Assembly: GCA_946122785.1 (NCBI GenBank)
Contig: CAMGYJ010000010.1
Span: 49,683,134-49,747,133, forward strand
Length of the DNA: 64,000 bases
Source of the DNA: Linum tenue
Taxonomy: Eukaryota > Streptophyta > Magnoliopsida > Malpighiales > Linaceae
Direction of reading: 5' to 3'
The notes under the pieces are model-generated. The model was given only the letters and a program-made list of their open reading frames with translations, did not search any database and had not been told where the DNA came from. The position numbers and the translations under genes are program-made. This document shows positions 13,906 through 26,610 of the stretch, piece by piece. Position 1 is the stretch's first letter; each line of letters starts with the position of its first letter.

Positions 13906-15248
13906 ATGGCGGTCGAGGCCAGGCATCTCAATCTCTTCCCTCCCCAGCTCCTCGGCACCAGCCGGTAACTACCCGCCTCCTATTTCTTGCCGCCGTCGAC
14001 CGGCGACGGCGAGTGTTCCCGTTTTCGGGGATCTTGATTTCTTTTTTTTTTTTTTTCCTTCTTCCTCTCCGGTGTGGATTTGGGTCCTGAATTTGTCTGT
14101 TTTTGTTCCGGCAGGGAGATAATGAATTCGATCGAGGTGAATAATAACCTGTACGCCAGCCAGGTCGGGTTCGGCGTGCCGTTGTCCGGCACCACCACAG
14201 CGACGACGACGGATGCTCTGCTTCCGATGTACAGCTCGGTGATGGCCGACTCGAATAATAATTTCCTTCTTCCTTACCAGCAGCAGCAGAAGATGGCGAC
14301 GGCGATCAAGTCGGAGGTCAGTGGCCTGTCGACGTTCAACAACAACAACATCAGTCAGATTCCGGCCTCGAGGAAGCGGCCGAGGGATTGTATGAACGGA
14401 AACGGAAATCCTCTGTTCTCGTCGTATCAAACGCCTCTTCAGTCGAACAACAATAACAAAGCCACCGGCGTTGCTCCGTTCTCGTTTCTCGGCCACGATT
14501 TCTCCCTCCAGATCCAGCAGCAGCAACTCGACGTCGACCGCTTGATTTCTCACCATGTAAGTTCTTGCCGGAGTAACAGAGTCTGTCGGCTCGATTAGAT
14601 TTTTTTTTTTTCCTTCTCGATTGAATTAATTGGTGACTGATTGTGTGAAATTTTTTTTGGTTGAAACAGATGGAGAAAGTGAGGGCGGAATTTGAAGACA
14701 AGAGGAAGAGGCAAGCGAGGAGGATCATCCAAGTAATCGAGGAAGGAATGCTGAAGCGGCTCAGGGCCAAAGAAGACGAGATCGACAAGATCGGGAAATT
14801 GAATTGGGCGCTGGAAGAGAAAGTGAAGTCGCTCTGCATCGAGAACCAAATCTGGCGAGATTTGGCGCAGAGCAACGAGGCCACGGCCAACGCCCTCCGT
14901 TCCAATCTCGAACAAGTCCTCGCCGTGAAAGAAGACCAGCAGCGGTACCACCACCAGTCGATGGAAGACGCCGCGGCGCTGATGGACGACGCCCAGTCCT
15001 GCTGCGGCAGCAACGACGATTGCTTCGAAAACCGGTTCGTCGGCCGGAGGGAGAACGAGGACGAGGCGCCGGAGAGCAGTAACAGCAGCAGCAGCAGGAT
15101 GTGCCGGAATTGCGGGAAGGCAGAGTCGTGCGTGTTGCTCTTGCCGTGCCGGCATTTGTGCTTGTGCAGTGCCTGTGAGTCCAGCCTCCATTCTTGCCCC
15201 ATCTGTAAATCCACCAAGAACGCCAGCTTCCATGTTAACATGTCGTGA
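13906..15248 (+). CDS. BOI/SBP1-type RING E3 ubiquitin ligase
   Basis: Three exons, 13906-13964, 14115-14556 and 14670-15248, give 359 aa. The opening MAVEARHLNLFPPQLL is the conserved N-terminus of BOI-related proteins (BOTRYTIS SUSCEPTIBLE1 INTERACTOR and relatives). Residues about 30-165 are Asn/Gln-rich and include a KRPRD basic motif. Residues about 168-255 form a charged coiled coil with the WRD block (ENQIWRDLAQSNE). A C3HC4 RING at 312-346 has ligands C312, C315, C327, H329, C333, C336, C343 and C346. The family ubiquitinates regulators and represses GA responses and cell death. The first intron follows residue 19; the start at 13906 is supported by family conservation. The leader 13600-13900 is CT-rich, as in many plant 5' UTRs. 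Paralogue identity within the family is not resolved. Confidence 0.93.
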
Positions 15249-18200
15249 GAGATAGCCTCTCCGCCGCCGGCGAAGCTCCGGCGGACAAAAAAGACCCCAA
15301 AAAAAAAAGAAACAGTTCAAAAGAGATAAGAAATTCAGGCGAATTCTAGAAAGAAAAAATTGTTTATTCCATCTATTATTTCTCCTTCATCTCATCTATT
15401 TCTCGCCTGCTTAGATATTAATCTAACCTTTTCTTTTTTACTGGAAATATATCTGTTAATTTTTTGATGATACGATACGATTTATCCTCCCTTGTTAGAG
15501 TTTAGGAGCTGATTTGTTAGTGAGTGAAAGTAGAGTGGCCATTTTGGATAAATACCCTCTGATTTTCGAGGGAACGTACGTAAGAGGGAAAAAAGAAAAC
15601 AAAGGACGTGGGCCCCGGAAAGGAAGGGGGGTACAGGTACGGGCGTGAAGTGAGTGGGCCCCAGGCATCTAACCGACAGATGGACCGAACAGAAGAGGGA
15701 ACAGCGCGGGAGGTGGAGCGTGGGGAGTACGCTCGCGTGGAGTCAACGAGAAGGTGGTGTGTGTGTGGGGAAAGGGACAGGTGTGAGGCAAAAGCTGACA
15801 CGTAGGACGCGCGCAAATGTCGCTGTTGTTCTGCAGTTAGCTCAGTAAGTGGCGCCAAAAGAAAAATATAACCGATTGGAGAAGACTGACGACCACCACT
15901 ATTTTTTTCCCTCTCTCTCTCTCTCCCGTGCGCAAATTACTGTTTGCTTTTTAACATGGGAAACCGTAACACAAACAGTCTTTGATTGAATAGAGTTTCG
16001 TTACATATAGTCCTATTTCGTATTAAGTCGTGTGACGAATTCAAGATCGTTGCCTGAACTACGAGATTTTAAACGAATTACTCGATCGAATGCAAATACG
16101 AATACGATGGAGGAGTAAATGTCGAGTTTCGATACATTCGAAGATTCGAGACTAACTCGAGGATGGTTAATTTACGTGAATGAGGGAGAGAGAGGGGGAA
16201 AAGGACAGAGGAGGGGGTGATGGGTGGTTGGAAGGAGCCCCGCAAAACAGGCAAAGAAAAGGTGCCAAAAGGCCAAACAAGAAGCACAGCTCTGCTTTGC
16301 CTGCCTGCCTGACTGACACCCTCTGCTTGCCCGTTGCGTTGATTTTGCGTTTGCTTAGGCTGTTTTTCCTGTGTCCACCAGCGTATCTTGTGCATCATGC
16401 TTTGGCTTTATTCTTCCAACCAAAGGCTAGCGAGCACGACGTCGTTGTCGTCATTTTTCCTTTTCCTCTCTCATGGTTTTTTTCTTTGGTTCTATTCTCT
16501 TGTGAAGCAACGCTCCTTCCGTTTTCGAATATGGTAATGGGGGTGTTTGGTTTTTTTCTCCCATCGAGGATGGTGATGCGATGACGACATTGTAGATATC
16601 TTCAACGGAGAGTGGGAGGATAGGATGGTGGTGGGTCGAGAGTGATGTGGGGGTGAGTTAAGTATATATATGTTGTGGTTGGTTTCAGACATGATGAATC
16701 GCGGTATAAAGATTATCGTTTAAAAGTACTATACAGAATTATCAGGATTATACAACCAAATCGAATGGAATTGGAACAAGGAAAATTACTCAACGGCAAC
16801 ATAAGAACGTATTGGCCTAGTAATGATCTTGGATTTCGTTCTCGATTAGAATTACAATAATGATGGTTTTTGTGACTAGTGAAGGAGGCTGCGTCGTAGC
16901 TAGGTTAGGGTTAATGTTAGCTTCCTTTTCCTCTCCTCTTACGTCGCTGTCTCTCTATAGTGGGTACTGACTACTATATAAGAAACAGAAGCCACCATAA
17001 ATATACAATTGCCTACCACAATTGATTTCTTCCTTCGACCCAATTATTCAATTAAAATTATTTTTAAAAAGGAAAGAAAATGGATTATATAATTTAATTT
17101 ACCTGCCCAGAATTGGCAAAAAAAAAAAAAAATGGTGGAATTATGGGGTTGGTGTTTTGCTGACAAAGGGAGGAGGGGCCTCTCACTGTCCAATTTAATT
17201 AAAACACACAGATGTAACTCATGGGTGGTGGGTTGGTGTCTGCTGCTGCCATCAGACTCTGTTTCATGCGCGCTTCATTATTGCCCTTTTTGACGATCCT
17301 TTTTTTTCATGGCCACGGTAAGACTGTAGATTCATTGACTAAGGGTGATTAATTTACATTGATTGAAAGGATTTTAATTACTTTTGATGATGTTATTTCT
17401 TTGATATTATTATTACTATTCCTAATTATGTTTTGTGTTTTGTATTGCTTTGCCCGGCCCTCCACCCTCCCTTAATCAAGTAGTCAAAAAGGCCTTCCAT
17501 TTGTTATTTACGGAGATGATGATTTGATCTCAAATGGTTATTAGGGTTAATTAATGGTGGCAATTCTATTATCGTTAATCATATGCAAACTTATGAGCAT
17601 ATGCGCAAGAAACCCAGTTGGATGGTTGTTTTTATCTATGAATGACTTAACAATATTCAGAATAATCAGATTCTCATACCTAATATTCATTATAAATATC
17701 CTCGGTAAACAAAAACCTACATAGCAGTTCCAATGCTACGCTTTGAACCACTCGGCCAACGTAACAACTTATTTTACTGATTCAACTATGTACCGTGAAT
17801 ATAATCCATACAAAATTACTCACTCTTTATTGTTAATTGTATCCCGAATCCAACACGAAACTTTAATATCTTAAGTTTGTTATTATTTATTAAAGAGAAA
17901 AGGAGGAGATATTAACACCGGAAGGAGAAAAAAAACCTGAAGTTACGGTGTAACTGAAGATGCTCTTCCCGTTGTACACGTGACGAGCACGTGTCAGGCC
18001 CGTTATAAAGTCAATAGCAGGGAGGGCAGGGCATCCATCCATGCAGGCAGCCCTAATTGTTGTAAGGTCAGAAAAACTTGAAACTCGGAAACTCTCTTGG
18101 CGTATATGAATGGCGTTTGGATTTGGATGGGACGAAACAAAGAGGAAACTGTGGGGGACGAGTGACCTTCCCGTAGGTCAGTGTGGTCCCTTAAACAAAG

Positions 18201-18252
18201 GAACCGTCAACCCTCAAATGGTGAAAGATCAAAACGCTTTGATTCATTCACA
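15249..18252. other. 3' flank and intergenic DNA with a GC-rich island
   Basis: About 15249-15480 is probably the 3' UTR of the RING ligase gene. 15590-15830 is unusually GC-rich, with GGGCCC twice and ACACGT-type boxes, followed by a CT tract at about 15911, resembling a promoter plus leader, but no coding sequence follows. The rest is AT-rich. Near 17977-17997 two CACGTG-type cores occur close together. No gene seen. Confidence 0.4.
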
Positions 18253-18260
18253 AGAGGCAT

Positions 18261-18706
18261 TAGGGCTGGCTATTTGGACCGGGCCGGATGAAAAACCGGA
18301 AACCGGACCGTATAACCCGGACCGGGACCGGATAGTAAACAATCCAATCCAATCTTTGGGCTTAGATTTGAGGTAAAAAATCGGATAAAGACCGGATAAG
18401 AGAGCTCAACACCCAAAACTTAAGGGTAATTTGCATAAAGGGTCACAAACCTTTGCACTTAGTACAAAACTTAACCAACTCCTCACCCTTTTAGGCCTTA
18501 GGCCACTAAAATTCTCACAATCTCAATATAAAATCAAGACCGAATTGGGACCGGACCGGGTCAAGACCGGACCGGGTCAAGACCGGACCGGATCAAGACC
18601 GGACTGTATCCAATCCAATCTTCGGTCCTTATATTTTCAAAAAACCCGGACTGGACCGGATCAATTTGGGCCAATTTAACCGGACCGGACCGTATAGCCA
18701 CCCCTA
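18261..18706. mobile_element. hAT-type MITE, 446 bp, with 8-bp target duplication
   Basis: Left end TAGGGCTGGCTAT and right end (reverse complement) TAGGGGTGGCTAT form terminal inverted repeats about 27 bp long with GGACCGG-type continuation. The flanks AGAGGCAT (18253-18260) and AGAGGCAT (18707-18714) are a perfect 8-bp target site duplication, diagnostic of hAT transposition. Inside, a 16-bp unit rich in ACCGG is repeated three times at 18550-18597. There is no transposase, so the copy is non-autonomous. Two ORFs of 82-88 codons inside reflect the CCGG repeats and are not genes. Confidence 0.92.
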
Positions 18707-18714
18707 AGAGGCAT

Positions 18715-19561
18715 GCTTTGATTTGATGAGTCCCTTGCTCATCATGTTAATTAATGTCATTCCTTGGGTAGAATTCTAAATATTTCGGTCACTCTCATAA
18801 CTCTTTCGTTTTAACCTGTAATAGTCTTTCGCAAAAGTATACGCGGAAACTAACTCCAAATACGTGGTTGTATGTTTGTTTTCCCAACAAATCATATAAG
18901 AAATATGTATCTTGTCCGCCTTCTAGATAATTGAAAAGGGTTGTTTCTTTTTTTTTCTATGAACTAAGAGAGTGATGGTTGATGCATTTGATAAAAGAAA
19001 AAGGTAGTTGATTTGTGGGGCTAGGTAGTGGAGGAGGTCGCCAGAACAATGAGAGGATTGATATGATCGAATTCCAACCCATCTCCATGTTTTTGGTTGG
19101 CGTTGAAGGTTAGTTAGCTAGGGTTAGACGCCTCCTAGCTCCTCTCTTTTCACAAGGTACACAACACAAGAAGTAATAGTACTCATTAATGACCTCGAAG
19201 AAAGTATGTCCGACCAAAGGAAGGCGATTTGTTAGACAATTTTTGCCCCTACACCCTCTCACCCAGGACCATTCACAAGCGCTCCCGTTCTGATCCCCGC
19301 CCACCGACGACTGAAATACATAGCTTGTCTGGCTATACGAACTTCAAACTAGGAGGATTATAGAGATAACGATAAATTCGTTTTGTTTTTGTCTATAACA
19401 ACGTGTCAAGAAAAAAGGACACATAGTTCCCTAAGAATCATGGTGTGATGGGTCAGTCAGCACGTTCACATGATGCGCACAAAGAGTTGGATCAATTGAT
19501 TTGTTACATCAGAAAACAAGGTAAGGAAGAAGGAAAGAGAGAAAGGGAAGTCGTGTTATTT
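18715..19561. other. Intergenic, no gene seen
   Basis: Spacer between two MITEs. The minus reading frame at 19110-19304 has no family signature. No RNA gene recognised. Confidence 0.4.
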
Positions 19562-19569
19562 AATTTGAG

Positions 19570-20037
19570 CAAGGTTGTCAACCCGCGGGTTGACCCGCGG
19601 GTCGACCCAATTTGACTCTGACCCGATGAGAAAAACGGGCCGCACGCACCCGCCGGGTCGACCGCTACAAGGTACCGTGTTGGAGGTCAAATTGTTTTAT
19701 TTTTTTCTTTGATTTGCGAAATGCGCCTATTTTCCGATTTTTCTTTTCGCCTAACTCAATTTTTGAAATCCTAAGTTGAACATTTGAATATTTATGTTAT
19801 ATAAGTGTGTGTGAATTTTCACTATCTGTTGGATCTAAGTACGATATGTTATTTTGGTGTAATATTATATGTTATAACTCATATGTTAGATAAGATTTGA
19901 TATAATTTATGAGGATAAGTACAATATAGTGACTCTTTCCATATTTCCGGGCCAAACCGGGCTAAAACGGTCGACCCATTAACCCTTGACCCACTAGCTC
20001 GACCGGGTCCGGGTCAACCCGCGAGTTGACAACCTTG
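19570..20037. mobile_element. hAT-type MITE, 468 bp, with 8-bp target duplication
   Basis: Ends are CAAGGTTGTCAACCCGCGG (left) and its near-perfect reverse complement at the right, ending CAACCTTG. The flanks AATTTGAG (19562-19569) and AATTTGAG (20038-20045) match over 8 bp. GACCCG/CGGGTC blocks sit near both ends and the centre is AT-rich. No transposase is encoded. The terminal sequence differs from the element at 18261, so it is a different family. Confidence 0.92.
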
Positions 20038-20045
20038 AATTTGAG

Positions 20046-22337
20046 GCTCTACTCTACGTGAGATGAGATGCAAACGAACTTGTCATCTTCTTCCTTTGAA
20101 GGAAATGGGAGATCTCATTTAATAACTATATAATAATACAAATACTTACTTAATCCTTTTGTTTGTTTTTATTTGCGTGAATGCATGCACTGAATTTTCC
20201 CCCCTCCTTTGATTCATGAATTTGGGAACTTGTGATTCCTTTATTTTTTCTCTCTTCCCTTTTGGCCTTTCTAGTTACCAAGTGTCACGTTATCCATCGT
20301 TTACCCTCCTTGCATTTTTTTTCAAATTCTATCCTTTTTCTAGATTATCTAATCTGGCTGCTCGATTGAGTTACACGCTTCTACTTTTACTTTCTCAATA
20401 TTAAGATTTGCTACGATCAGATTATTGTTAATGTATGTGTAGGAAGCAGATGGCTGCATCATAGTGACTTAATCTTCTCTCATGCATGTTGTTCATATAT
20501 TGCATCATGTCGTTCAATGGTAACTAAAACGACCTATAATTGTGCGATCGTTCGATCAACCTTAGCTGCTAAGGGTCTAACAATTACAGACGTAAATGCG
20601 TGTTTATACTTAACATGTTCTAATCGGCCAAGGAGTGGGGTTGCTTTCTTTTTCTTATGGGTGGATATGTTCTCCATACTTTGATGAATCGCCAAACCAA
20701 ATGAGAGCAAAAAGATAAAGACAAACCGTTTCACAAAAAGGGGAAGAGAAAGAGAGGGCCAAGGTGAAGGTGGGGAAAAGGTAGGACAAAATGGCTTAGC
20801 AATAGCTATATTAGTAATCGTTACTCTCAAGGCATATAATGTTTATTTATTCAGTATTACCACCTTTTTTCATGCAAACAAACAAAAGAGTAAATTAAAC
20901 GAATGGTGGTGTGAAGGGTTTTGTGTAATTAAAACTTTGCTTAAGCTTTCCATTGGGAAAAAGATATCCCATTAGTTGGATTCGCTTTCCCTCTTCGTGG
21001 TTACAATAATAATTAAGGCAGCAATTGGATAAACACAAATTCAGCTAACAAACAGACAAAATTGGACATCACTAGCTATATAGCTAGTAGTTAAACATGA
21101 TAATTAACACCCCCATCCCCACCAAACCCAACTTATTGGATTTCTTGTTATCGAAAGAAACCTAATTCATCAACTTACTTAATTACTCACCACTTGGTTG
21201 TATTTGTATAATTTCTATAGTACTCAAAAGAATTAGGTACGTTAGATTAGTCGTTGTTATTAACTGCCATCTTTTAATATATATTAGGTCTTACTGGATC
21301 ACTATTTTAACGATATCGTCTATAATGGGTTATGATCATGAACTAGTTTGAACTACGAGAGATAAGAAATATGAATGTAAAAATCTATGGTATGATATAT
21401 CATATATCTAAACGTCATTGTAAAAATAAGTATTTGTTTTTTTTTGAAAAAAATAAGTATTTGTTTTTAATATTATTATTCAATTATGGAATTTTCAGCC
21501 ACGAAAACACTATTTAATTAGATATTTCTCTTGTTGTTCCCATCGTTATGTGCTTGTATATTGGAGTGGCGAATGATTAAGGAACAAATGGATGTCCATC
21601 ATTTGCATTTTCCACAACTTTTAAAAAATCCAACCCTTTGGAAATTGACTTCTTCAATTTGGGATAGAAAAGGGTGTGGAAGGGAATATGATGGTTTGAT
21701 GTAAAATAATTTAGCATTCTCAAAACTTTTCCCTCTCAATATTAGGAGCTAGTGATACTTTGGGATCATATTTATATATAAAAAATAAAATCCCAATTTT
21801 AATCCAACAACTCAATATTGGTCCCCCCCAACCTTTTTTTTCCATCATCAATCAATTTCTTCATAAATGTTGTTTTTCCAAAATATCACAATTGGACAAA
21901 AGAGCAATTATCATCCATAGGGAGAACCATCCATCCATAAATTTGTGTTGTGTGTGGATGTGTCCAACTCTTTTACTACTAATAATAAATAAATTACATA
22001 ATGGCCATAGTCCAAATTTTGGGGAGGAAAATGGGACAATTATAAAAATTAGGTGGGGTTTTGGAGTTTTCAACCAGACAAAATACCTTCGGTAATATTA
22101 AGTTGGTGGGCCCAAGCGTGGGCCACGTACAAAAAATCCAAAGTTAGCATTTAATAAGGAGAAAGTGGGAACAAGGGAAGGACAAACACTAAAATAATAG
22201 CAGATTTCCCTTTCTGGGATCCTTGGGCCCCTCACACGTCTGGAGTGGGCCCTTACTGGATCTGGACCATCTGTCGCTTTACGACCGGCATGCCCTAATT
22301 AACACGTGAATCCGATTCCCCCCCTTAATCACCGCCT

Positions 22338-22372
<35 letters not shown>

Positions 22373-25300
22373 CTTAATTATCGTACTTAGTACCGCTTCT
22401 ATCTATCCTTAATTAATCACGTCGATTGACCAGACAAAATCACATAGGAACTGACTAACAGCTGAATAATCTCATTGGTAATAAATCCATGGTATGATAA
22501 GAGAAATTTACAATGTTATTGATATACTATTCGAGTCGAATTAAACGAATCGTAACAAATAATTTATCGAAACAAGTTTAAATTCAATCTCGACTTAGTT
22601 TTTTTACTTGTTTCAGGAAGGTTAAAATAAACTTGGTACTCTCTATCCCACTTGATTAATTATCTAGTTAGCAATGATCTACCTAATAGTAATTGATTCA
22701 AAATTTTGGGAGGTGATGATAAATGCTTTCCTAGTAGTGGATTAAATTAAAACACAATAATGTCAGCATATCCTCTTGACTTGTTTCATGATAGTGATCT
22801 ATCATCTTTTCATTATGTGCTACTCTTATTTCTTTTTTATTTATGCCTTCTTTTATTTAAAGAGAAATTCAAATTGAGTTTTGCCTATTTCAACCCCCCA
22901 AAAAAACTGAAGGAGTGAATGAACTTGTATAAAAGAAAACACTTTACTTGGATACGAAAATTAAAAAAGAAAGTAAGAGAATTATTCCCTTTTTTGGGGT
23001 TTATTTTCTAAGCTTTATGATTATTGATACCTTTATTTATACAATATAGTTTGTTTGGTATGAGTTGGTTCAACTATTTGTCGGGCCACTACAAGACATC
23101 GCCACCTCACGTGGCATTTATTCTATCTTTTAATGTCTTATATAATTCCATACTTAACTTAAGAGTTTTGGTAAATTTCCTCGAAGTTAAAGGCAAAATT
23201 CGGTTTGGGTGTTCATTTACTAGGCATTAGATTTTGGGTTTCGTTAGAAAACACAAACATGCATAACTATATAATTACGTATTTTAATATTCTTGATACA
23301 AATTTTATTAGAGGTGGTAAGACGCAAAATTTAGTAAGTTCTGAAAATATGAATTTTGTAGCAGATAGTTTTTCTCGATAAATGAAGGGAAATTGGTGTT
23401 TCCTTCTGGTGCTGTTTTTCACTATAATTATAGTAGAATTTGATTTGAAAATCACGCTATCGAAACCTATTATATTTTTTTTTTTTGTTGTATTACCTCT
23501 GCATGTCATTTTTCTTTGCAATTTTTTTAATTATTAGGTGGCTGACTAAGATTCCTTGTCCATTTGGGCTTTCTATATTTGTTTCCAGAAATTCAAAAAT
23601 GAGTTGCTGGCTGGGTTCTTTCAAAATCAAATGTGTTCATTTGGTTTCGCTATCTCATTACGGCGACTGGTTTATATTTAAGTGTTGAATAGTCTTGGAG
23701 CTATAGGAAATTAATTGAATATATACATAAGAGTGACAGACACCTTCCTGATCAATCAACATTGTACGCCATTGCTTTTTATCATACTCAAATTCAAAAC
23801 TTATTTCTATTTTGCAACAAATACATGAAAACTATGTACAGGGTAATACAATATTACTCGTCGGTTGAAATCAATATGAAAGGTCCATACAACAAGACGA
23901 AAAAGAGAGAGAAAAAAAATTTAATGCAATTTTTATTCAGAAGTAAGTTATCTTTGTAATCGATTGGCATTAAAATTTCTGTTAAACGGCCTATACCGTA
24001 AGAGATTTTTATACGTTGCTTTAAATTTTCATTTTAAGTTGATATGATATAATTCTATATCGTCTATTACAAGATGTACATTGACAATGCTCCTTTTCTA
24101 TTTAAACATTTCTATTAATTCTACATAAAATTGCACTTCTTTGCTTGAGGAGCAGCAGAGCCAAATCAAACCCATAAAGTTGACCAAATTAGTAATATGT
24201 TCATTGGAGGTTAGGGTTTTATATAAGTTTTTCAAAAAATATTAACATTGTCTATAAACCCATTTGATTTTTTTTTCTAATCCAACCACTTTGCCGTATG
24301 CAAATGGGATCACCTATACCTGATTTGCAAATTAATAAATAAAAAAAACGATAAGTGCAATATTGCCCACTTTCCATGAGATGTCAATGTAATGCCACCT
24401 CAATTATCGTCAATATATGAAAATACAAACACAACATTACATGATGGTCATCATGAGGGTCGCAATCAATTCCTTCGTCAAATAATCACATCTTCAAAAT
24501 AATTAATTTTGAAACAGATTAAGAGAACTGACAGATAATTGTTGTTTTTATTATTTCTGTTCCTGTTTTAGTATATAATCTTTTGGTTTATATATTATAT
24601 GGGTTATAATCAAAATATGATCAACCATTACGCGAGCAATAAGGACTCTAGTAGTTGTCGATTCTTTTTGTTGGATAATTTTAATTATGGTTGTAATTAA
24701 TTAACAATTTAGCTAGTTGATCAATCAGATGTCTAAGATGTGGACCCTTTTGATATATAAAAGTGTCGGTCCATTATGTCATATTTGAGATTGTATCGTG
24801 GAGGGTGTTTGAGTGTAGATCATGAATTTAGTAGTTTTTATATATATTGTGGTTTTGACTTTTAGTTGTGACCAAAGATGAAGGAATTAACCATTTTTTT
24901 ACTTGATTGATTATGAGTTTTGTTTACATAATTTATACAAAATTATTTGTGCACGCTAGGCAAAAGGAAGTAGAGATTATCTTGTGGCAAGTTGCCATAC
25001 AACTACAAGGGGAAATGTAACCCATCCTCCTTTGAGTTATGAGTAATAATAAGATTGGCTCGATGGAAATCGATCGATTTTTTAGCATCTTCGTCTTAAT
25101 TTGATATACGAAGATTCTGAATGATTCATTTTCAAAAAATAAATAGTGAAAGCGATCAGAATGGAGGTAATGAAGACAACATAGGTCTGCAAGCTGGATT
25201 CCAAGCCCTGACTATCGAGTTCCAGAGGACAAGCTGATCATTTTTTGCGAGAAATTGTTAACATCTCATTTCAACGCACATAGATTGGCACTACATTCGA

Positions 25301-26564
25301 GAAATACTTTTTTTTTAATGAGCGGACTCGTAAAGTGTATTAAGATTGGACGACAATGCACGAAACCCAATCAAATTTTATAGGCTATAATTAAGAGGCA
25401 ATGGTTCTACCAAAAGAAAAAATAAGAGGCAATGGGTACAATAGTGAAGTTGGTGGTTGACACCGATTCAAGCATGATGGTGATGAGAGCTTTGGTAGCT
25501 AGCTAGGGCAGATCCAAATTTAATAATAAGTGCGTTAAGTGAGGACCAATAATGGGTCCTCCAATATAATAAACTTGCAATTGCCGTACCCTCATAAAAT
25601 TATTCGACCGTGACCATGAAACATGATTTGATTTGATCCATTCTTTCCTATTATTATTAATAATAATTTGTCTCAAATGGGTCCACGATGTGCCCCAAAT
25701 TCAATGTGTTTGATTGCATCGACATCCCATCGGCCATCGTTAAACCCTACAATTAAACCATATAATAGTAACCATAAATGTAATTGTTAATTAAGCACAA
25801 AGGGTCAAGAAATGGCATCTCTTGTGATGGAGATAATTGGGATTGTCAAAAGGTTAACTTATCTTGCTAAGCTACTTGATTAGTTTAAACCTATTCTTTC
25901 AATGGGAGATTAATTAATTGATTAATCTTGTTGCATTGGAATGACGACACATAGCTTGCCTAGTTTGTCCCTGTTGAACGTACCTTAACCCTATAGAGTG
26001 TGGCAAGAGGCATTGCATTTTGTTCATTGCAATCCCTCCAAAGTCATATTTAATTTTTCAAAAGTATATAATTACCCACCACACTAATTAATTGTGCTCT
26101 CGTCATGATATACTTATAACTCCCCGGGTTTGGATTTAAAAGCTCCCACATTGATGAGATCATATGAAATTGTTCTTACAAATTTCTCGAATATTCACAA
26201 GAGTTAGAGTTTACTATAATTAAAAGGGTTTTTCTCTTATGTTTGAACAAAAATTATGTGTATCGTCACATATTAGAACCTCGTAACTCTCTATATACGT
26301 AACAATCACATTGTAAACTGTTCTTCTCTAACTAAGAAACCTACTCTAAACGGGTCCAATCCTCCCTCCTCACCCCTATCACTATTTAAAGCCTCATAAA
26401 GGAGAAAAGAATAGTTGAAAATAATCATAATATGTCTCAATCTTGTAATGAATCAATAAAAATTGGGGGGAAGTACAACATTTAGGGCAGGGAGCCATGA
26501 GCCATGTTGAACGGGTCGTGGTCCTGTTTCCTATACAGAATCACACATCAACTTCAATTATCAA

Positions 26565-26567
<3 letters not shown>
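20046..26567. other. Intergenic, no gene seen; one (CT)14 tract
   Basis: Long AT-rich spacer. (CT)14 lies at 22341-22368, just after a GC-richer, promoter-like stretch (22105-22320) with GGGCCC, CACGTC and ACACGTG boxes, but no coding sequence follows. A 24-bp repeat of AAATAAGTATTTG occurs at about 21424-21468. No tRNA, microRNA or exon recognised. Confidence 0.4.

Positions 26568-26607
<40 letters not shown>
26568..26607. repeat. (CT)20 microsatellite
   Basis: An uninterrupted run of 20 CT units in otherwise mixed sequence, similar in setting to the tracts at 4745 and 22341. Confidence 0.9.

Positions 26608-26610
<3 letters not shown>

Noticed and set aside
14351..15320. Long minus-strand ORFs of 241-296 codons
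   Set aside because: They lie antisense to the BOI-like gene, whose splice phases and RING motif are unambiguous. GC-rich coding sequence leaves the opposite strand open by chance.
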